Positions 7,033 through 15,147 are shown, counted from the first letter of the stretch. The stretch is DNA of 17,170 nt from an uncultured Clostridia bacterium (GCA_937886445.1 CALGBY010000015.1:1-17170); one strand, 5' to 3'. Numbers and translations: made by a program. The notes: generated from the letters alone by a model not told the origin.

Positions 7033-7739
7033 TGGCATACTGTGTACACTGCGGGGTGAAGCTGGAGAACAGCGAAAAGCGCTGCCCGCTTTGCGATACC
7101 CCGGTCTATGATCCCTGCGAGGGGGAAAGAAAGCAGGCACCTTCGGCGTATCCCTGCCGCAGCGAGGAGCAGGTGCTGCAGATGAGCAAAAGCTACCTTC
7201 TGCGTCTGGCCGCGTGGCTGGCCTTTGTTCCGGCCGCGCTGTGCGCGGTGATCGATCTGCTCTTCAGCGGTCTTTCCGGCTGGTGCCTGTATCCGGCCGC
7301 CGCGCTTACGCTGCTGTTTTTTGCTTTCGCTTTGCCGCTGATACTGCCAAAACACCGTTTTACCGTATCCTATATCTTTGTCAGCTGCGCAGCGGCGGGT
7401 TATCAGCTGATGACCTCGCTGCTTCTGGGAGAAAACTGGTTTCTGCCGGTGGCGTTGCCTATGACAGTCGTTACGGCGGTGCTGCTCTATCTGTTTATCA
7501 AATATGTGCAAAAAAAACGGCCGGGTCTTCTTCGCTCGCTGTCGGCGCTGCTGATCGGGGCCGGATTGCTCTCGGTATTGATGGATATGGTGATCTTCTG
7601 CTATCTGCACTCTGCTGTTCACGCGCCTACCTGGAGCCTGTTTGTGGCAGCGCCGTGCCTGTTTATGGGCGGGCTGATCCGGATCGCTCTGCATAAGGAG
7701 GGCGTTGCGGAGGAGCTGAAACGGCGTTTCCATTTTTGA
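7032..7739 (+). CDS. zinc-ribbon membrane protein, DUF6320-like
   Basis: The protein has 235 aa from ATG at 7032, whose A is the last base of the upstream stop. The ATG at 7029 is only 4 nt from GGAGG, so I prefer 7032. An N-terminal zinc ribbon (residues 2-25) has CVHCG and CPLC pairs. After a short linker come about six hydrophobic helices from residue 50 to 225 and a basic cytoplasmic tail. This pattern matches the DUF6320 family, which I recall beside condensation-fold acyltransferases in Clostridia. Function is unknown. Coupling to the upstream gene suggests a membrane partner or scaffold for lipid- or alcohol-acylating activity, which is inference only. Confidence 0.78.
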   Translation: MAYCVHCGVKLENSEKRCPLCDTPVYDPCEGERKQAPSAYPCRSEEQVLQMSKSYLLRLAAWLAFVPAALCAVIDLLFSGLSGWCLYPAAALTLLFFAFALPLILPKHRFTVSYIFVSCAAAGYQLMTSLLLGENWFLPVALPMTVVTAVLLYLFIKYVQKKRPGLLRSLSALLIGAGLLSVLMDMVIFCYLHSAVHAPTWSLFVAAPCLFMGGLIRIALHKEGVAEELKRRFHF

Positions 7740-7746
7740 CCATAGT

Positions 7747-7787
7747 AAAAAGCGCGTCCTGCCTGCAAACGGCGGGACGCGCTTTTT
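7747..7787. terminator. bidirectional intrinsic terminator
   Basis: A 17-bp stem with one wobble pair has arms AAAAAGCGCGTCCTGCC (7747-7763) and GGCGGGACGCGCTTTTT (7771-7787) around a 7-nt loop. The A/T tracts at both bases make it work in both directions. It separates the convergent DUF6320-like gene (+) and MFS gene (-). Confidence 0.9.
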
Positions 7788-7824
7788 GAGGTAACGGGCA
7801 GTCTGCCCGCGTTTTCTGTTTGTA

Positions 7825-9039
7825 TCAGATTGTGCTTTCTGCAGATCGGTTTTTTCCGGGTACCTTGATGGAGGCGGCATACGCGCTGTTCAAAAGCCCC
7901 AGTACGGCGGAGATCGTAAACAGTGTCTCAATGCCCAGCGCCTGCCATACCCAGCCGCCGAAAAGCGCGATGAGCACGGTGATCATATGGTTTACCGAGA
8001 TGCCGGTGGAAACCGTGGCGCGTACTTCCTCCCTGTTTTCCGAAATATCCTGTACATACACATTGGAGGCCATCGAAGCCAGCGATATCACGCTGTCCAG
8101 CACATAGTTGACGCAGCAGATCACGAAGGCGATATCCCTTGGGAAGATGCGGTGGGAAAAACCGTAGAAGAAGCAAACGATCACCAGTATGAGCGTATCC
8201 GCCACCATGACCGTCTTGTATCCCACGCGGTCGATGATCTTTCCCACCAGCGGCGCTGCGAAATAGCAGCATACGGCGGATACGGAAAACAGCAGGCTGA
8301 TCGTCGCGGTATCCGCTCCGTAGAAAAGGATGAGCACATAGGGCCCGAAGGTGAAGAAAACCTGCTTGCGCGCGCCGTAGAATACCTCGAGCAGGTAGTA
8401 TTTGGAAAATTTCTTTTTGAAATAGAAGCGGCTCTTTGTTTTATCGGTAACGCTTGAGCCCTTCATGCGGAAGGAAAATACCGTGCCGGCCAGCGTAAAC
8501 AGCGCGGCGACAAGGAAAAACCCCCGAAATGCGTTTTGACCCGAAACGACCAGAAACGCCGCCATGACGACCAGATAACCCGCCAGCGTACCGGCCTGGT
8601 TGACAGAATTTTGCAGACCCAGCGCTTCCCCGCTGTGCCCGGGCAGGGCATATTCCATGGAAAGGGTGTTCTTCATGCCCAGCTGGATGTGTTCGCCCAG
8701 AGAATGCACGCAGATGGCCACGGTGACCAGCGTCAGGTTCGGCGGCAGCACGGAAAGCGCCGAAAGCCCGGCCAGCATGATCACGGCGCCCAGCTTGTAC
8801 AACTGTTCCGCGCTGCACATATACAGCACCGCCAGCAGAAACACCAGCAGCAGCCCGGGCAACTCGCGGAAAAACTCGGCCACACCGCGGTCAAATTCAT
8901 TCATTTTTACGATCTCGGCCAGATAATTGTCTATCACGCCCTTGTACAGGCCGTATCCGATGCCGAAAAAGAGCAGGGAGAAGAAAAAGAAACGGTAGCC
9001 GGATCCCGGCTTGAAGGTGGAACGCAGTTTTCTGAGCAT
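7825..9039 (-). CDS. MFS transporter
   Basis: The protein has 404 aa. ATG at 9039-9037 follows GGAGG, and the longer open frame to 9177 runs through the promoter and is not coding. About 12 hydrophobic segments are seen, the first near residues 17-33 (FFFFSLLFFGIGYGLYK). The cytoplasmic loop between the two six-helix halves contains FRMKGSSVTDKTKSRFYFKKKF. The second half has GKIIDRVGYKTVMVAD, the RxGxR/K-like loop typical of MFS. No substrate motif is recognisable. Its relative position after an ABC-F resistance-type gene fits drug export, but the genes have separate promoters, so this is weak evidence. Confidence 0.88.
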   Translation of the reverse strand: MLRKLRSTFKPGSGYRFFFFSLLFFGIGYGLYKGVIDNYLAEIVKMNEFDRGVAEFFRELPGLLLVFLLAVLYMCSAEQLYKLGAVIMLAGLSALSVLPPNLTLVTVAICVHSLGEHIQLGMKNTLSMEYALPGHSGEALGLQNSVNQAGTLAGYLVVMAAFLVVSGQNAFRGFFLVAALFTLAGTVFSFRMKGSSVTDKTKSRFYFKKKFSKYYLLEVFYGARKQVFFTFGPYVLILFYGADTATISLLFSVSAVCCYFAAPLVGKIIDRVGYKTVMVADTLILVIVCFFYGFSHRIFPRDIAFVICCVNYVLDSVISLASMASNVYVQDISENREEVRATVSTGISVNHMITVLIALFGGWVWQALGIETLFTISAVLGLLNSAYAASIKVPGKNRSAESTI

Positions 9040-9094
9040 ATGGGTTTCCTCCGTGACGGGTGGATCGTGCAGACTGCTTTGTCTGTACACCGGG

Positions 9095-9123
9095 ATATTA
9101 TGAGAAGAATCACGGTTTGTCAA
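9095..9123 (-). promoter_or_regulatory. promoter of the MFS transporter
   Basis: On the minus strand there is TTGACA (9123-9118), a 17-bp spacer and TAATAT (9100-9095). It lies in the gap between the ABC-F stop and the MFS start, so the MFS gene can be expressed independently. No terminator is evident in this gap, and read-through from the ABC-F gene is possible. Confidence 0.82.
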
Positions 9124-9176
9124 GATACTATCCCGCTGTTTTCCGGGCGGATCCGGCATTTGACGGCCGGTTGTCA

Positions 9177-10856
9177 TTACTCAATGCGCTGCTTGAGCGC
9201 GCGCAGCTCTTTCTGCAGCTCCAGCAGTTCTTCATTGATCAGGTCGGGTCTGTCCCCTTTGCGCGGGGAGGAAAGGCGGGCGGTCAGCGAAGCCACACGC
9301 ATTTCAAGCGTTGTGATCTCCATGCGCTGCTGCTCCTTCGTCCTGTCCCGGCGGGAGTTGTTTTCCATTTCCGTCAGGCTGCCCTCAAAGCAGGTGATGC
9401 TCTGGTTTTCTATGCGCAGCACCCTGTCCGCGATATGATCGATGAAGGTGCGGTCATGGCTCACAAAAAGCAGTGTGCCCTGATACTCACGCAGCAGCTT
9501 TTCCAGCGCTTCCAGCGTAAATACGTCCAGATGGTTCGTGGGCTCATCCAGTATCAGCAGGTTCAGATCCGCCGCCAGCAGGCGTATAAGCGCTGTTTTG
9601 GCTCTTTCTCCGCCTGATAGTACGGATACGGGCTTGTAGACCTGGTCGCCCTTCATGCCCATACAGGCAAACAGGGTGCGTACATCGCCCTCGGACAGGA
9701 TGCTGTCACGCAGCGCGTTATCAAGGGCGGAAGCTTCGCTGTCCAGTGTGCTTTCATGATTCTGATCAAACAGGCCGATGCGCACCGCGGGATTGATCTG
9801 AGCGGTGCCGGAAACGAGCAGCCCCTCGCCCGGATCGTCCGGATGGTACAGTACGCGCAGCAGGGTGCTTTTTCCGCAGCCGTTTGGCCCGGTCAGAGCG
9901 GTCTTTTTGCCGGTGGGAACGGTGAAGGATACCTTGCAGAGAAGCGGCTTTCCGCCCGCCTGTATCGAAAGCCGTTCCGCTCTGGCAGCCGTTGCGGATA
10001 TGATGCTTCCGCTTTCCGGGGCTTTGATGTGTATTTCAGGCAGATCCTTCGGCCGTTCCTTTTTCTCAAGCTGCTCAATGCGGTTCTGCATGGTGCGTTT
10101 ACGGTGGCTCAGCTGCAGTATGGCATCCGTGGCCTCCCGCGTATGCAGGCGGGCTTCGCTGTTGCCCATCCTTGAAGGGGCCTTTTTCACCTGCTGTGTT
10201 TTTTCCTGCATGCGCTGGGCGGATTGCTCCAGCCGCTTTTTTTCCCTGCGGTACTGTTCATATTCAAACATCGCGAAATCGCGCCGCCGTTCGCTTTCCT
10301 TTCGGAAGGCGTCATAATTGCCGGGGTATTCCGTTACGGTTTCGCTGTCCAGATGCCATATTTTTTCACAGCAGAGGTTCAGCAGAGAGCGGTCGTGGCT
10401 TACGAGCACCAGCGCGCCCCGGTGCGCCAGCAGGTGCTTTTTCAGTATCCGGATGCCTTCCTCATCCAGGTCGTTTGTGGGTTCGTCCGCCATAAGCAGG
10501 GGCGTGCCCTCGCTGAAAGCCTTCGCGATCCGTCTCCGGGTGTTTTCGCCGCCGGAAAGGTGGTCACGGGCTTCGGGTACCGAAAAAACAGCCCGATGGG
10601 CGGCGTCGGCATCCTCCTCTTCTGTGCCGGACTGGCGTATATAGGTGCACTTGCAGAAACGGCGGATCACGCCCGAATCCGCTTCTGTTTCGCCGGAAAG
10701 GATGCGGAGCAGGGTGCTTTTGCCCGCGCCGTTTTCGCCGATCAGCCCGATACGGTCGCCGTCATAGACGGCAAGACGCGCGATACGGAACAGGGTGCGG
10801 TCGCCGCAGGTCTTTTCGATGTCGGTTGCTTCAAGCAGTATACGGTTTTCGTTCAT
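9177..10856 (-). CDS. ABC-F ribosomal protection-type ATPase (Lsa/Vga/VmlR-like)
   Basis: The protein has 559 aa. ATG at 10856-10854 follows AGGAG. It has two ABC domains and no membrane segments. Walker A is at 40-48 and LSGGE at 100-104, with DEPTNDLD following. The second set is TGPNGCGKST at about 322-331, LSGGE at 413-417 and LILDEPTNHLD at 434-444. Only about 50 residues separate Walker A and the signature in the first domain. The Arm subdomain of housekeeping ABC-Fs is therefore absent, as in resistance proteins. The inter-domain linker (about 182-290) carries APSRMGNSEARLH, characteristic of the Lsa/Vga/Msr group. A charged C-terminal extension (500-559) follows. Such proteins enter the ribosomal E site and displace lincosamide, streptogramin A, pleuromutilin or related drugs. 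Spectrum cannot be predicted from sequence. An attenuator-like leader supports drug-induced control. Confidence 0.88.
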   Translation of the reverse strand: MNENRILLEATDIEKTCGDRTLFRIARLAVYDGDRIGLIGENGAGKSTLLRILSGETEADSGVIRRFCKCTYIRQSGTEEEDADAAHRAVFSVPEARDHLSGGENTRRRIAKAFSEGTPLLMADEPTNDLDEEGIRILKKHLLAHRGALVLVSHDRSLLNLCCEKIWHLDSETVTEYPGNYDAFRKESERRRDFAMFEYEQYRREKKRLEQSAQRMQEKTQQVKKAPSRMGNSEARLHTREATDAILQLSHRKRTMQNRIEQLEKKERPKDLPEIHIKAPESGSIISATAARAERLSIQAGGKPLLCKVSFTVPTGKKTALTGPNGCGKSTLLRVLYHPDDPGEGLLVSGTAQINPAVRIGLFDQNHESTLDSEASALDNALRDSILSEGDVRTLFACMGMKGDQVYKPVSVLSGGERAKTALIRLLAADLNLLILDEPTNHLDVFTLEALEKLLREYQGTLLFVSHDRTFIDHIADRVLRIENQSITCFEGSLTEMENNSRRDRTKEQQRMEITTLEMRVASLTARLSSPRKGDRPDLINEELLELQKELRALKQRIE

Positions 10857-10874
10857 TCTGTTTTCTCCTTCACC

Positions 10875-10997
10875 TGCTGCCGGGGAAAGGCGTGCTGCGG
10901 CGCATTAAGGCACGCAAAAAAGAACGACCTTCCGCCGGCAGCACAAACACAGCCCCGCGCACGGGGACAGGAAACGGTTGCTGCGGTCAGTTGTTCT
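10875..10997 (-). promoter_or_regulatory. transcription attenuator-like leader of the ABC-F gene
   Basis: The 5' leader is about 180 nt. On the minus strand a hairpin can form from AGAAC (10997-10993), GACC and GCAGC on the 5' side, pairing with GCTGC, GGTC and GTTCT (10925-10921) on the 3' side. It is interrupted by loops, encloses CCCCGTGCGCGGGG, and is followed directly by six T (10921-10916), like a terminator. A competing 9-bp helix pairs TGCTGCCGG (10943-10935) with CCGGCAGCA (10883-10875), just before the Shine-Dalgarno site. The 5' arm overlaps the end of a tiny leader ORF. A ribosome stalled there by a drug would block the terminator and allow the alternative helix. The mechanism is inferred. 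Confidence 0.6.
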
Positions 10998-11015
10998 TCT
11001 TCATGCCTTTCTCAT
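10987..11015 (-). CDS. tiny overlapping leader ORFs (MRKA and MKKNN)
   Basis: On the minus strand ATG at 11015 opens a four-residue ORF, MRKA (stop 11003-11001), 6 nt after AAAGGG. Its stop overlaps (ATGA) the ATG at 11004 of a five-residue ORF, MKKNN, ending at 10987. The second has little of its own Shine-Dalgarno site and would depend on coupling. An even shorter MV frame starts at 11020. ARE ABC-F genes often carry such stalling peptides. These have no recognisable stalling motif, so the call rests on position: between the promoter and a terminator-like hairpin whose 5' arm begins inside MKKNN. Confidence 0.4.
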
Positions 11016-11041
11016 ACCATACCCTTTCTCAGTATACCGGC

Positions 11042-11070
11042 ATGATAGCATGAATGTCGGCTGCTGTCAA
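11042..11070 (-). promoter_or_regulatory. promoter of the ABC-F resistance-type gene
   Basis: On the minus strand there is TTGACA (11070-11065), a 17-bp spacer and TATCAT (11047-11042). Transcription would start near 11035, leaving a leader of about 180 nt before the ATG. Confidence 0.82.
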
Positions 11071-11113
11071 GCGGATCGTTTTCGGCGACAAAATGAAAAC
11101 TTAAAAAAATTGC

Positions 11114-11142
11114 TTGAAATCTGTTTCTGCATGTGTTACAAT
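11114..11142 (+). promoter_or_regulatory. promoter of secG
   Basis: TTGAAA (11114-11119), a 17-bp spacer and TACAAT (11137-11142) lie 32 nt before the secG ATG. The promoter is back to back with the ABC-F promoter, and their -35 elements are about 44 bp apart. Confidence 0.8.
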
Positions 11143-11174
11143 AACTGATGTGTCAATCTAAGGAGGTTTTTACC

Positions 11175-11405
11175 ATGGTTACTGCAATCGAAATCATTAT
11201 GGTGATCGTAGCTATCGCTTTGATCGTGTCTGTTCTGCTGCAGCAGAGCGATGATGACGGTATGGGTGCTCTTACCGGTGCTTCCAGCGAATCCTTCTTC
11301 AGCAAAAACCAGACTGATACGCTTGAAGGCAAGCTGTCTCTGATCACCAAGATCAGCGCTGCTGTATTCGTAGTACTGGCGCTCCTTCTTGTTGTCCTCA
11401 AGTAA
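11175..11405 (+). CDS. secG: protein translocase subunit SecG
   Basis: The protein has 76 aa. ATG at 11175 follows AAGGAGG at 11160-11166, and the longer frame starting at 11148 runs through the promoter region. Two transmembrane helices (about 2-23 and 54-75) flank a polar loop with the family signature LLQQSDDDGMGALTG. The FF after SES, then the final helix, is also typical. SecG is the small accessory subunit of the SecYEG channel that improves SecA-driven export. In many Firmicutes secG precedes rnr and smpB, but here an ABC-F gene follows instead. Confidence 0.95.
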   Translation: MVTAIEIIMVIVAIALIVSVLLQQSDDDGMGALTGASSESFFSKNQTDTLEGKLSLITKISAAVFVVLALLLVVLK

Positions 11406-11423
11406 GAACGGTTTTGATTTTTA

Positions 11424-11452
11424 AAGGGGCTGACTGTACCGGTCAGTCCCTT
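11424..11452 (+). terminator. hairpin after secG, possible partial terminator
   Basis: Arms AAGGGGCTGAC (11424-11434) and GTCAGTCCCTT (11442-11452) form an 11-bp stem with one wobble pair, followed by CTTTGAG. The U-run is weak, so it may only reduce read-through from secG into the next gene. I saw no clear promoter between the hairpin and that gene. Confidence 0.6.
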
Positions 11453-11484
11453 CTTTGAGTATAAGCGGAAGGTGGAACAGCGCT

Positions 11485-13407
11485 TTGATCCTGATGAATG
11501 TACAGAATGTGAGCAAAAGCTTCGGCGGGAATACCGTGCTGAAGGATGTTTCGCTTACCCTGCAGAACGGCATGCGCATGGGGCTGGTGGGAGTGAACGG
11601 CTGCGGAAAATCCACTCTGCTCAGGATCCTTTGCGGACAGGATCAGGATCACGGCGGTCAGATCAGTTCCCTTAAGGGGATCAGGATCGGCTATCTTGCT
11701 CAGCAGGGGCATACCTCCGGCGGGAATACCGTATTTGAGGAATTGCGCGGTGTATTCGCGCATCTTGATCAAATGGAGCAGCGGCTGCGCGAAATGGAGC
11801 TTGAAATGAGCACCGCGGAGGGCGAGGAAGCGGAACGCCTTTACGAAAATTATGACAGGCTGCAGCGCCGCTTTGAACAGGAGGACGGCTACGCGCGGGA
11901 GAGCCGGGTGCAGGGGGTGCTTCTGGGTCTGGGTTTTGACAGAAGCGAATGGGATAAACCGGCGGATGTGCTGTCAGGCGGAGAACTGACCCGGCTGTGT
12001 CTCGGAAAGCTGCTGCTTGAAAAACCCGATGTGCTGCTTCTGGATGAGCCGACAAATCATCTGGATCTGAACGCGCTGGACTGGCTGGAGAAATATCTTC
12101 TGGATTACAAGGGAACGGTGCTGGTGGTAAGCCATGACCGTTTCTTTCTGGACCGCGTGTGTACCGATATCACGGAGATCCTTCTCGGCAGGAGCGAGCA
12201 GTATAAAGGTAACTATACCGAATATATGCAAAAGCGCACCGCGCGCTTTGACAGCCGCATGAAGGCCTGGGAAAACCAGCAGAAGGAGATCGAGCGGCAG
12301 GAGAAGATCATTGAACGCTACCGCTCCTTCAACCGTGAAAAGTCGATCCGCGCGGCTGAGAGCCGGCAGAAAATGCTGGACAAAACGGAAAGACTGGAGC
12401 GTCCCGAGGAGGACGGACAGATCAGCTTCTCTTTTACCGCGGCACGGCACACCGGAGAGGATGTGCTGTATGCGGAAAACCTTGAAAAGAGCTTTGACGG
12501 CGTACAGCTTTTCCGCAATGTGGATCTTCAGGTAAAAAGCGGGCAGCGTGTAGCGCTGGTAGGGCCGAACGGTGTGGGAAAATCCACACTGCTTTCCATC
12601 CTGACCGGTGAAAAGACGGCGGACCGCGGATGCTTCCGCTGGGGCGCCAATGTGGATATCGGCTATTATGACCAGCATCAGCGCGGCCTTCACAACGAAA
12701 AGACGGTGCTTGATGAGGTGTGGGACCGTTTTCCGCGTATGGAGCAGTACGAGGTACGCGGCGCGCTGGGAATGTTCCTTTTTTCGGGAGAGGATGTGTT
12801 TGAAAAGATCGGCACGCTTTCCGGCGGGGAAAAAGGGCGTGTCGCGCTTACCGAGCTGATGCTCCGGCATGACAATGTGCTTTTGCTGGACGAGCCTACC
12901 AACCATCTGGATATGGACAGCCGTGAGGTGCTGGAGGATGCCCTGCAGGACTTTGACGGCACCATCATTGCCGTATCGCATGACCGGTACTTTATCAACC
13001 GTTTCGCGGACAGGGTGGCTGTGCTCTCCGGGGACGGGATCCGCGTCTATTCCGGCAACTGGGACAGCTATCAGGCCGAGCTGGAGCGGCTGAAGGTGCC
13101 CGAGGAGGAAAGGGCGTTTTCCATGCTGACCCGCACAGAGCAGGATAAGCGCAAAAAAGCGAAAAAGGCGGATGAGGAACGCCTTCGCAGGCTGAAGCAG
13201 GAGGTGAAGCGCGCCGAGGAGCGCGTGGAACAGGCCGAGGCGCTCCTCAAAAAAAAGGAAGACGAGCTTGCTTCTTCTTCACTCAGCGCGGATGCGGCAA
13301 GAAGGCTCAGCCATGAATATGACGTGCTTCTCGGAGAAAAGCAGAAGGCATACACAGCCTGGGAGGAAGCGGAAACGGCTCTGGAGGACGCGCTCGGGGA
13401 AGAATGA
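11485..13407 (+). CDS. ydiF: housekeeping ABC-F ATPase, YdiF/Uup-like
   Basis: I prefer TTG at 11485, giving 640 aa that begin MILMNVQNVSKSFGG. This matches the usual family N-terminus and lies 9 nt after AAGGTGG. ATG at 11494 is the alternative. There are two ABC domains without membrane segments. Walker A GVNGCGKST lies at 36-44, an Arm-containing insert at about 84-155 and LSGGE at 163-167. LLLDEPTNHLD is followed by a coiled linker (245-310). The second set is GPNGVGKST near 360-368, LSGGE at 445-449 and LLLDEPTNHLD. A charged coiled-coil C-terminal tail occupies 545-640. The Arm and the tail distinguish it from the resistance-type ABC-F at 9177-10856. Length and layout match B. subtilis YdiF. 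The role is translation- or ribosome-associated, and details are unsettled for this group. Confidence 0.85.
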   Translation: MILMNVQNVSKSFGGNTVLKDVSLTLQNGMRMGLVGVNGCGKSTLLRILCGQDQDHGGQISSLKGIRIGYLAQQGHTSGGNTVFEELRGVFAHLDQMEQRLREMELEMSTAEGEEAERLYENYDRLQRRFEQEDGYARESRVQGVLLGLGFDRSEWDKPADVLSGGELTRLCLGKLLLEKPDVLLLDEPTNHLDLNALDWLEKYLLDYKGTVLVVSHDRFFLDRVCTDITEILLGRSEQYKGNYTEYMQKRTARFDSRMKAWENQQKEIERQEKIIERYRSFNREKSIRAAESRQKMLDKTERLERPEEDGQISFSFTAARHTGEDVLYAENLEKSFDGVQLFRNVDLQVKSGQRVALVGPNGVGKSTLLSILTGEKTADRGCFRWGANVDIGYYDQHQRGLHNEKTVLDEVWDRFPRMEQYEVRGALGMFLFSGEDVFEKIGTLSGGEKGRVALTELMLRHDNVLLLDEPTNHLDMDSREVLEDALQDFDGTIIAVSHDRYFINRFADRVAVLSGDGIRVYSGNWDSYQAELERLKVPEEERAFSMLTRTEQDKRKKAKKADEERLRRLKQEVKRAEERVEQAEALLKKKEDELASSSLSADAARRLSHEYDVLLGEKQKAYTAWEEAETALEDALGEE

Positions 13408-13428
13408 TACCGAAGGTGGGAAAAAGGG

Positions 13429-14100
13429 ATGCATGAGCACGAAGGACACAAAAAACGCATGAGAGACCGCTACCGCGAAAACGGGCTGGACGGTTTTTCG
13501 GAGCATGAAGCGCTGGAACTGCTGCTTTCCTATGTGTTTACAAGGGGAGATACCAATCCGCTTGCCCACCGCCTGGTGGAACGCTTCGGTTCCTTCGCGC
13601 GTGTGCTGGAGGCCAGCCCCGTGGAGCTTGCGTCGGTAGAGGGCATGGGGGAAAGGAGCGCCGCGTTCGTTTCCATGATGCTGCCGCTGTTTCGCTATTA
13701 CAGCATGAGAAAGGCAGATGCTACGGTGCTTGACACGGTGCAGAAACTGAAGGATTACTGCCGCGGGCTGTTTGTGGGCGCGAATGAGGAAATCATGTAC
13801 ATCGTATGCCTGGACGCGCGCCTGAAGCTGATCAATCATGTTGAGGTGGCTAGAGGCACGGTAAACGGCATCGTTACCAGCACAAAAAAGGTGGCGGAGG
13901 AAGCCGTGAGGCAGATGGCGACCGGGGTGGTGCTGGTGCATAATCATCCCGGCGGCAGCATGCAGGCCTCCGCGGAGGATATCGATTTTACATACCGCTG
14001 CCGCAAGGCGCTGGATCCGCTTGAAATACGGCTGTATGACCATATCATCGTAGGAAAAGACTGCATGAGCATGCGCGAAAACGGAGACCTGTCCTTCTGA
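13429..14100 (+). CDS. radC: RadC-family JAMM-motif protein
   Basis: The protein has 223 aa. ATG at 13429 follows AAGGTGGG at 13413-13420 and lies 21 nt after the ABC-F stop. An N-terminal UPF0758 helical region (1-90) includes a helix-hairpin-helix-like part (LASVEGMGERSAAF). A JAMM/MPN metal domain follows, with EE at 120-121 in the upstream acidic position. H171-N-H173-P with S181 and D184 forms the zinc-binding HxHx10D motif. The radiation-repair role that named the family has been withdrawn in E. coli, and its function is uncertain. All metal ligands are present, so a metalloprotein activity is possible. Confidence 0.93.
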   Translation: MHEHEGHKKRMRDRYRENGLDGFSEHEALELLLSYVFTRGDTNPLAHRLVERFGSFARVLEASPVELASVEGMGERSAAFVSMMLPLFRYYSMRKADATVLDTVQKLKDYCRGLFVGANEEIMYIVCLDARLKLINHVEVARGTVNGIVTSTKKVAEEAVRQMATGVVLVHNHPGGSMQASAEDIDFTYRCRKALDPLEIRLYDHIIVGKDCMSMRENGDLSF

Positions 14101-14118
14101 CAGGGGGAAGGAAAAACC

Positions 14119-15147
14119 ATGAGACAGATCACACTGGGTACCACCGGAATCACAACGCCGCAGAATGCCTTCGGCTGTCTGCCGGTACAGCGTACCGATA
14201 AAGAAACGGCTGTATACCTTTTAAGAAAGGCTTTTGACGGCGGTATGACCTTTTTTGATACCGCCAGGGCTTATTCCGACAGCGAGGAAAAGCTGGGAGC
14301 GGCATTCGGCGGTCACTGGGACGGCAAATTCGTCGCCTCCAAGACGCACGCGCACACGCCGGAGGAATTCAGAAAGGATCTGGAAACCTCTCTGCGCCTG
14401 CTGAAGACCGATCATCTGGATATTTACCAGTTCCATCAGGCCAGCCAATGCTATTTTGAGGGCGATGGCACCGGCATGTATGAGGAAATGCTGAAGGCAA
14501 AAAAGGAAGGCAAGATCCTGCATATCGGCTGTACCACGCACCGTCTGGGCGTGGCGGAGGATATCATAGACAGCGGGCTGTACGAAACGCTGCAGTTCCC
14601 CCTCAGCTATCTTTCGGCTGAGCCGGATATCGCGCTGGTCAGGCGCTGTGAGAATGCCGGTATGGGCTTCATTGCCATGAAGGGGCTGTCCGGCGGGATG
14701 CTTACCGATGCCGAGGCTTGCATGGCGTTTATGTCCCAGTTCGGTAATGTGCTGCCCATTTGGGGCATCCAGCGCGAGAGCGAGCTGGACGCGTGGCTGA
14801 GCTTTATGGACCGGGATGTGTGCATGTCCGATGAGATCCGCGCGCGTATCGAAAAGGACAGAAAGGAGCTGGGCGGCGATTTCTGCCGCGGATGCGGTTA
14901 CTGCGCGCCCTGCACAAAGGGAATACAGATCTTTCAGTGTGCCCGTATGTCTCCCATGATACGCCGTTCTCCCTCTGCGGGGTTCCTTTCGGAATACTGG
15001 CAGAAGGAAATGGAAAAGATCACGGAGTGCATCAACTGCGGGGCCTGCCTGAAACGCTGCCCCTATCAATTGAATATCCCGGAACTGCTCAAGCGCAATC
15101 TTGAGGATTACAGAAGCATTTTGAAAGGGGAAACAGATATTCATTGA
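14119..15147 (+). CDS. aldo/keto reductase with C-terminal 4Fe-4S domain
   Basis: The protein has 342 aa. ATG at 14119 follows AGGGGGAAGG and lies 18 nt after radC. A TIM-barrel AKR domain spans about 1-235. The catalytic tetrad is visible as D47 (FFDTARAYSDSE), Y52, K75 (ASKTH) and H106 (YQFHQ). The C-terminus adds two cysteine clusters: C256, C259, C262 and C265 (CRGCGYCAPC), and C304, C307, C310 and C314-P. The last is a ferredoxin-type 4Fe-4S motif. The protein is probably an NAD(P)H- or ferredoxin-linked carbonyl reductase. Substrate is unknown. Iron-sulfur AKRs of this shape are common in anaerobes. The stop overlaps the start of the next gene. Confidence 0.9.
   Translation: MRQITLGTTGITTPQNAFGCLPVQRTDKETAVYLLRKAFDGGMTFFDTARAYSDSEEKLGAAFGGHWDGKFVASKTHAHTPEEFRKDLETSLRLLKTDHLDIYQFHQASQCYFEGDGTGMYEEMLKAKKEGKILHIGCTTHRLGVAEDIIDSGLYETLQFPLSYLSAEPDIALVRRCENAGMGFIAMKGLSGGMLTDAEACMAFMSQFGNVLPIWGIQRESELDAWLSFMDRDVCMSDEIRARIEKDRKELGGDFCRGCGYCAPCTKGIQIFQCARMSPMIRRSPSAGFLSEYWQKEMEKITECINCGACLKRCPYQLNIPELLKRNLEDYRSILKGETDIH

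Noticed and set aside
6639..7880. Minus-strand open frame (413 codons)
   Set aside because: It runs through the 17-bp bidirectional terminator and lies antisense to two well-supported genes.
11974..12981. Minus-strand open frame (335 codons) opposite the YdiF-like gene
   Set aside because: It is antisense to Walker and signature motifs of a clear ABC-F protein. The long frame is a codon-bias effect.
13279..14043. Minus-strand open frame (254 codons) opposite radC
   Set aside because: The plus strand encodes RadC with its JAMM motif intact, and the reverse frame crosses a gene boundary.
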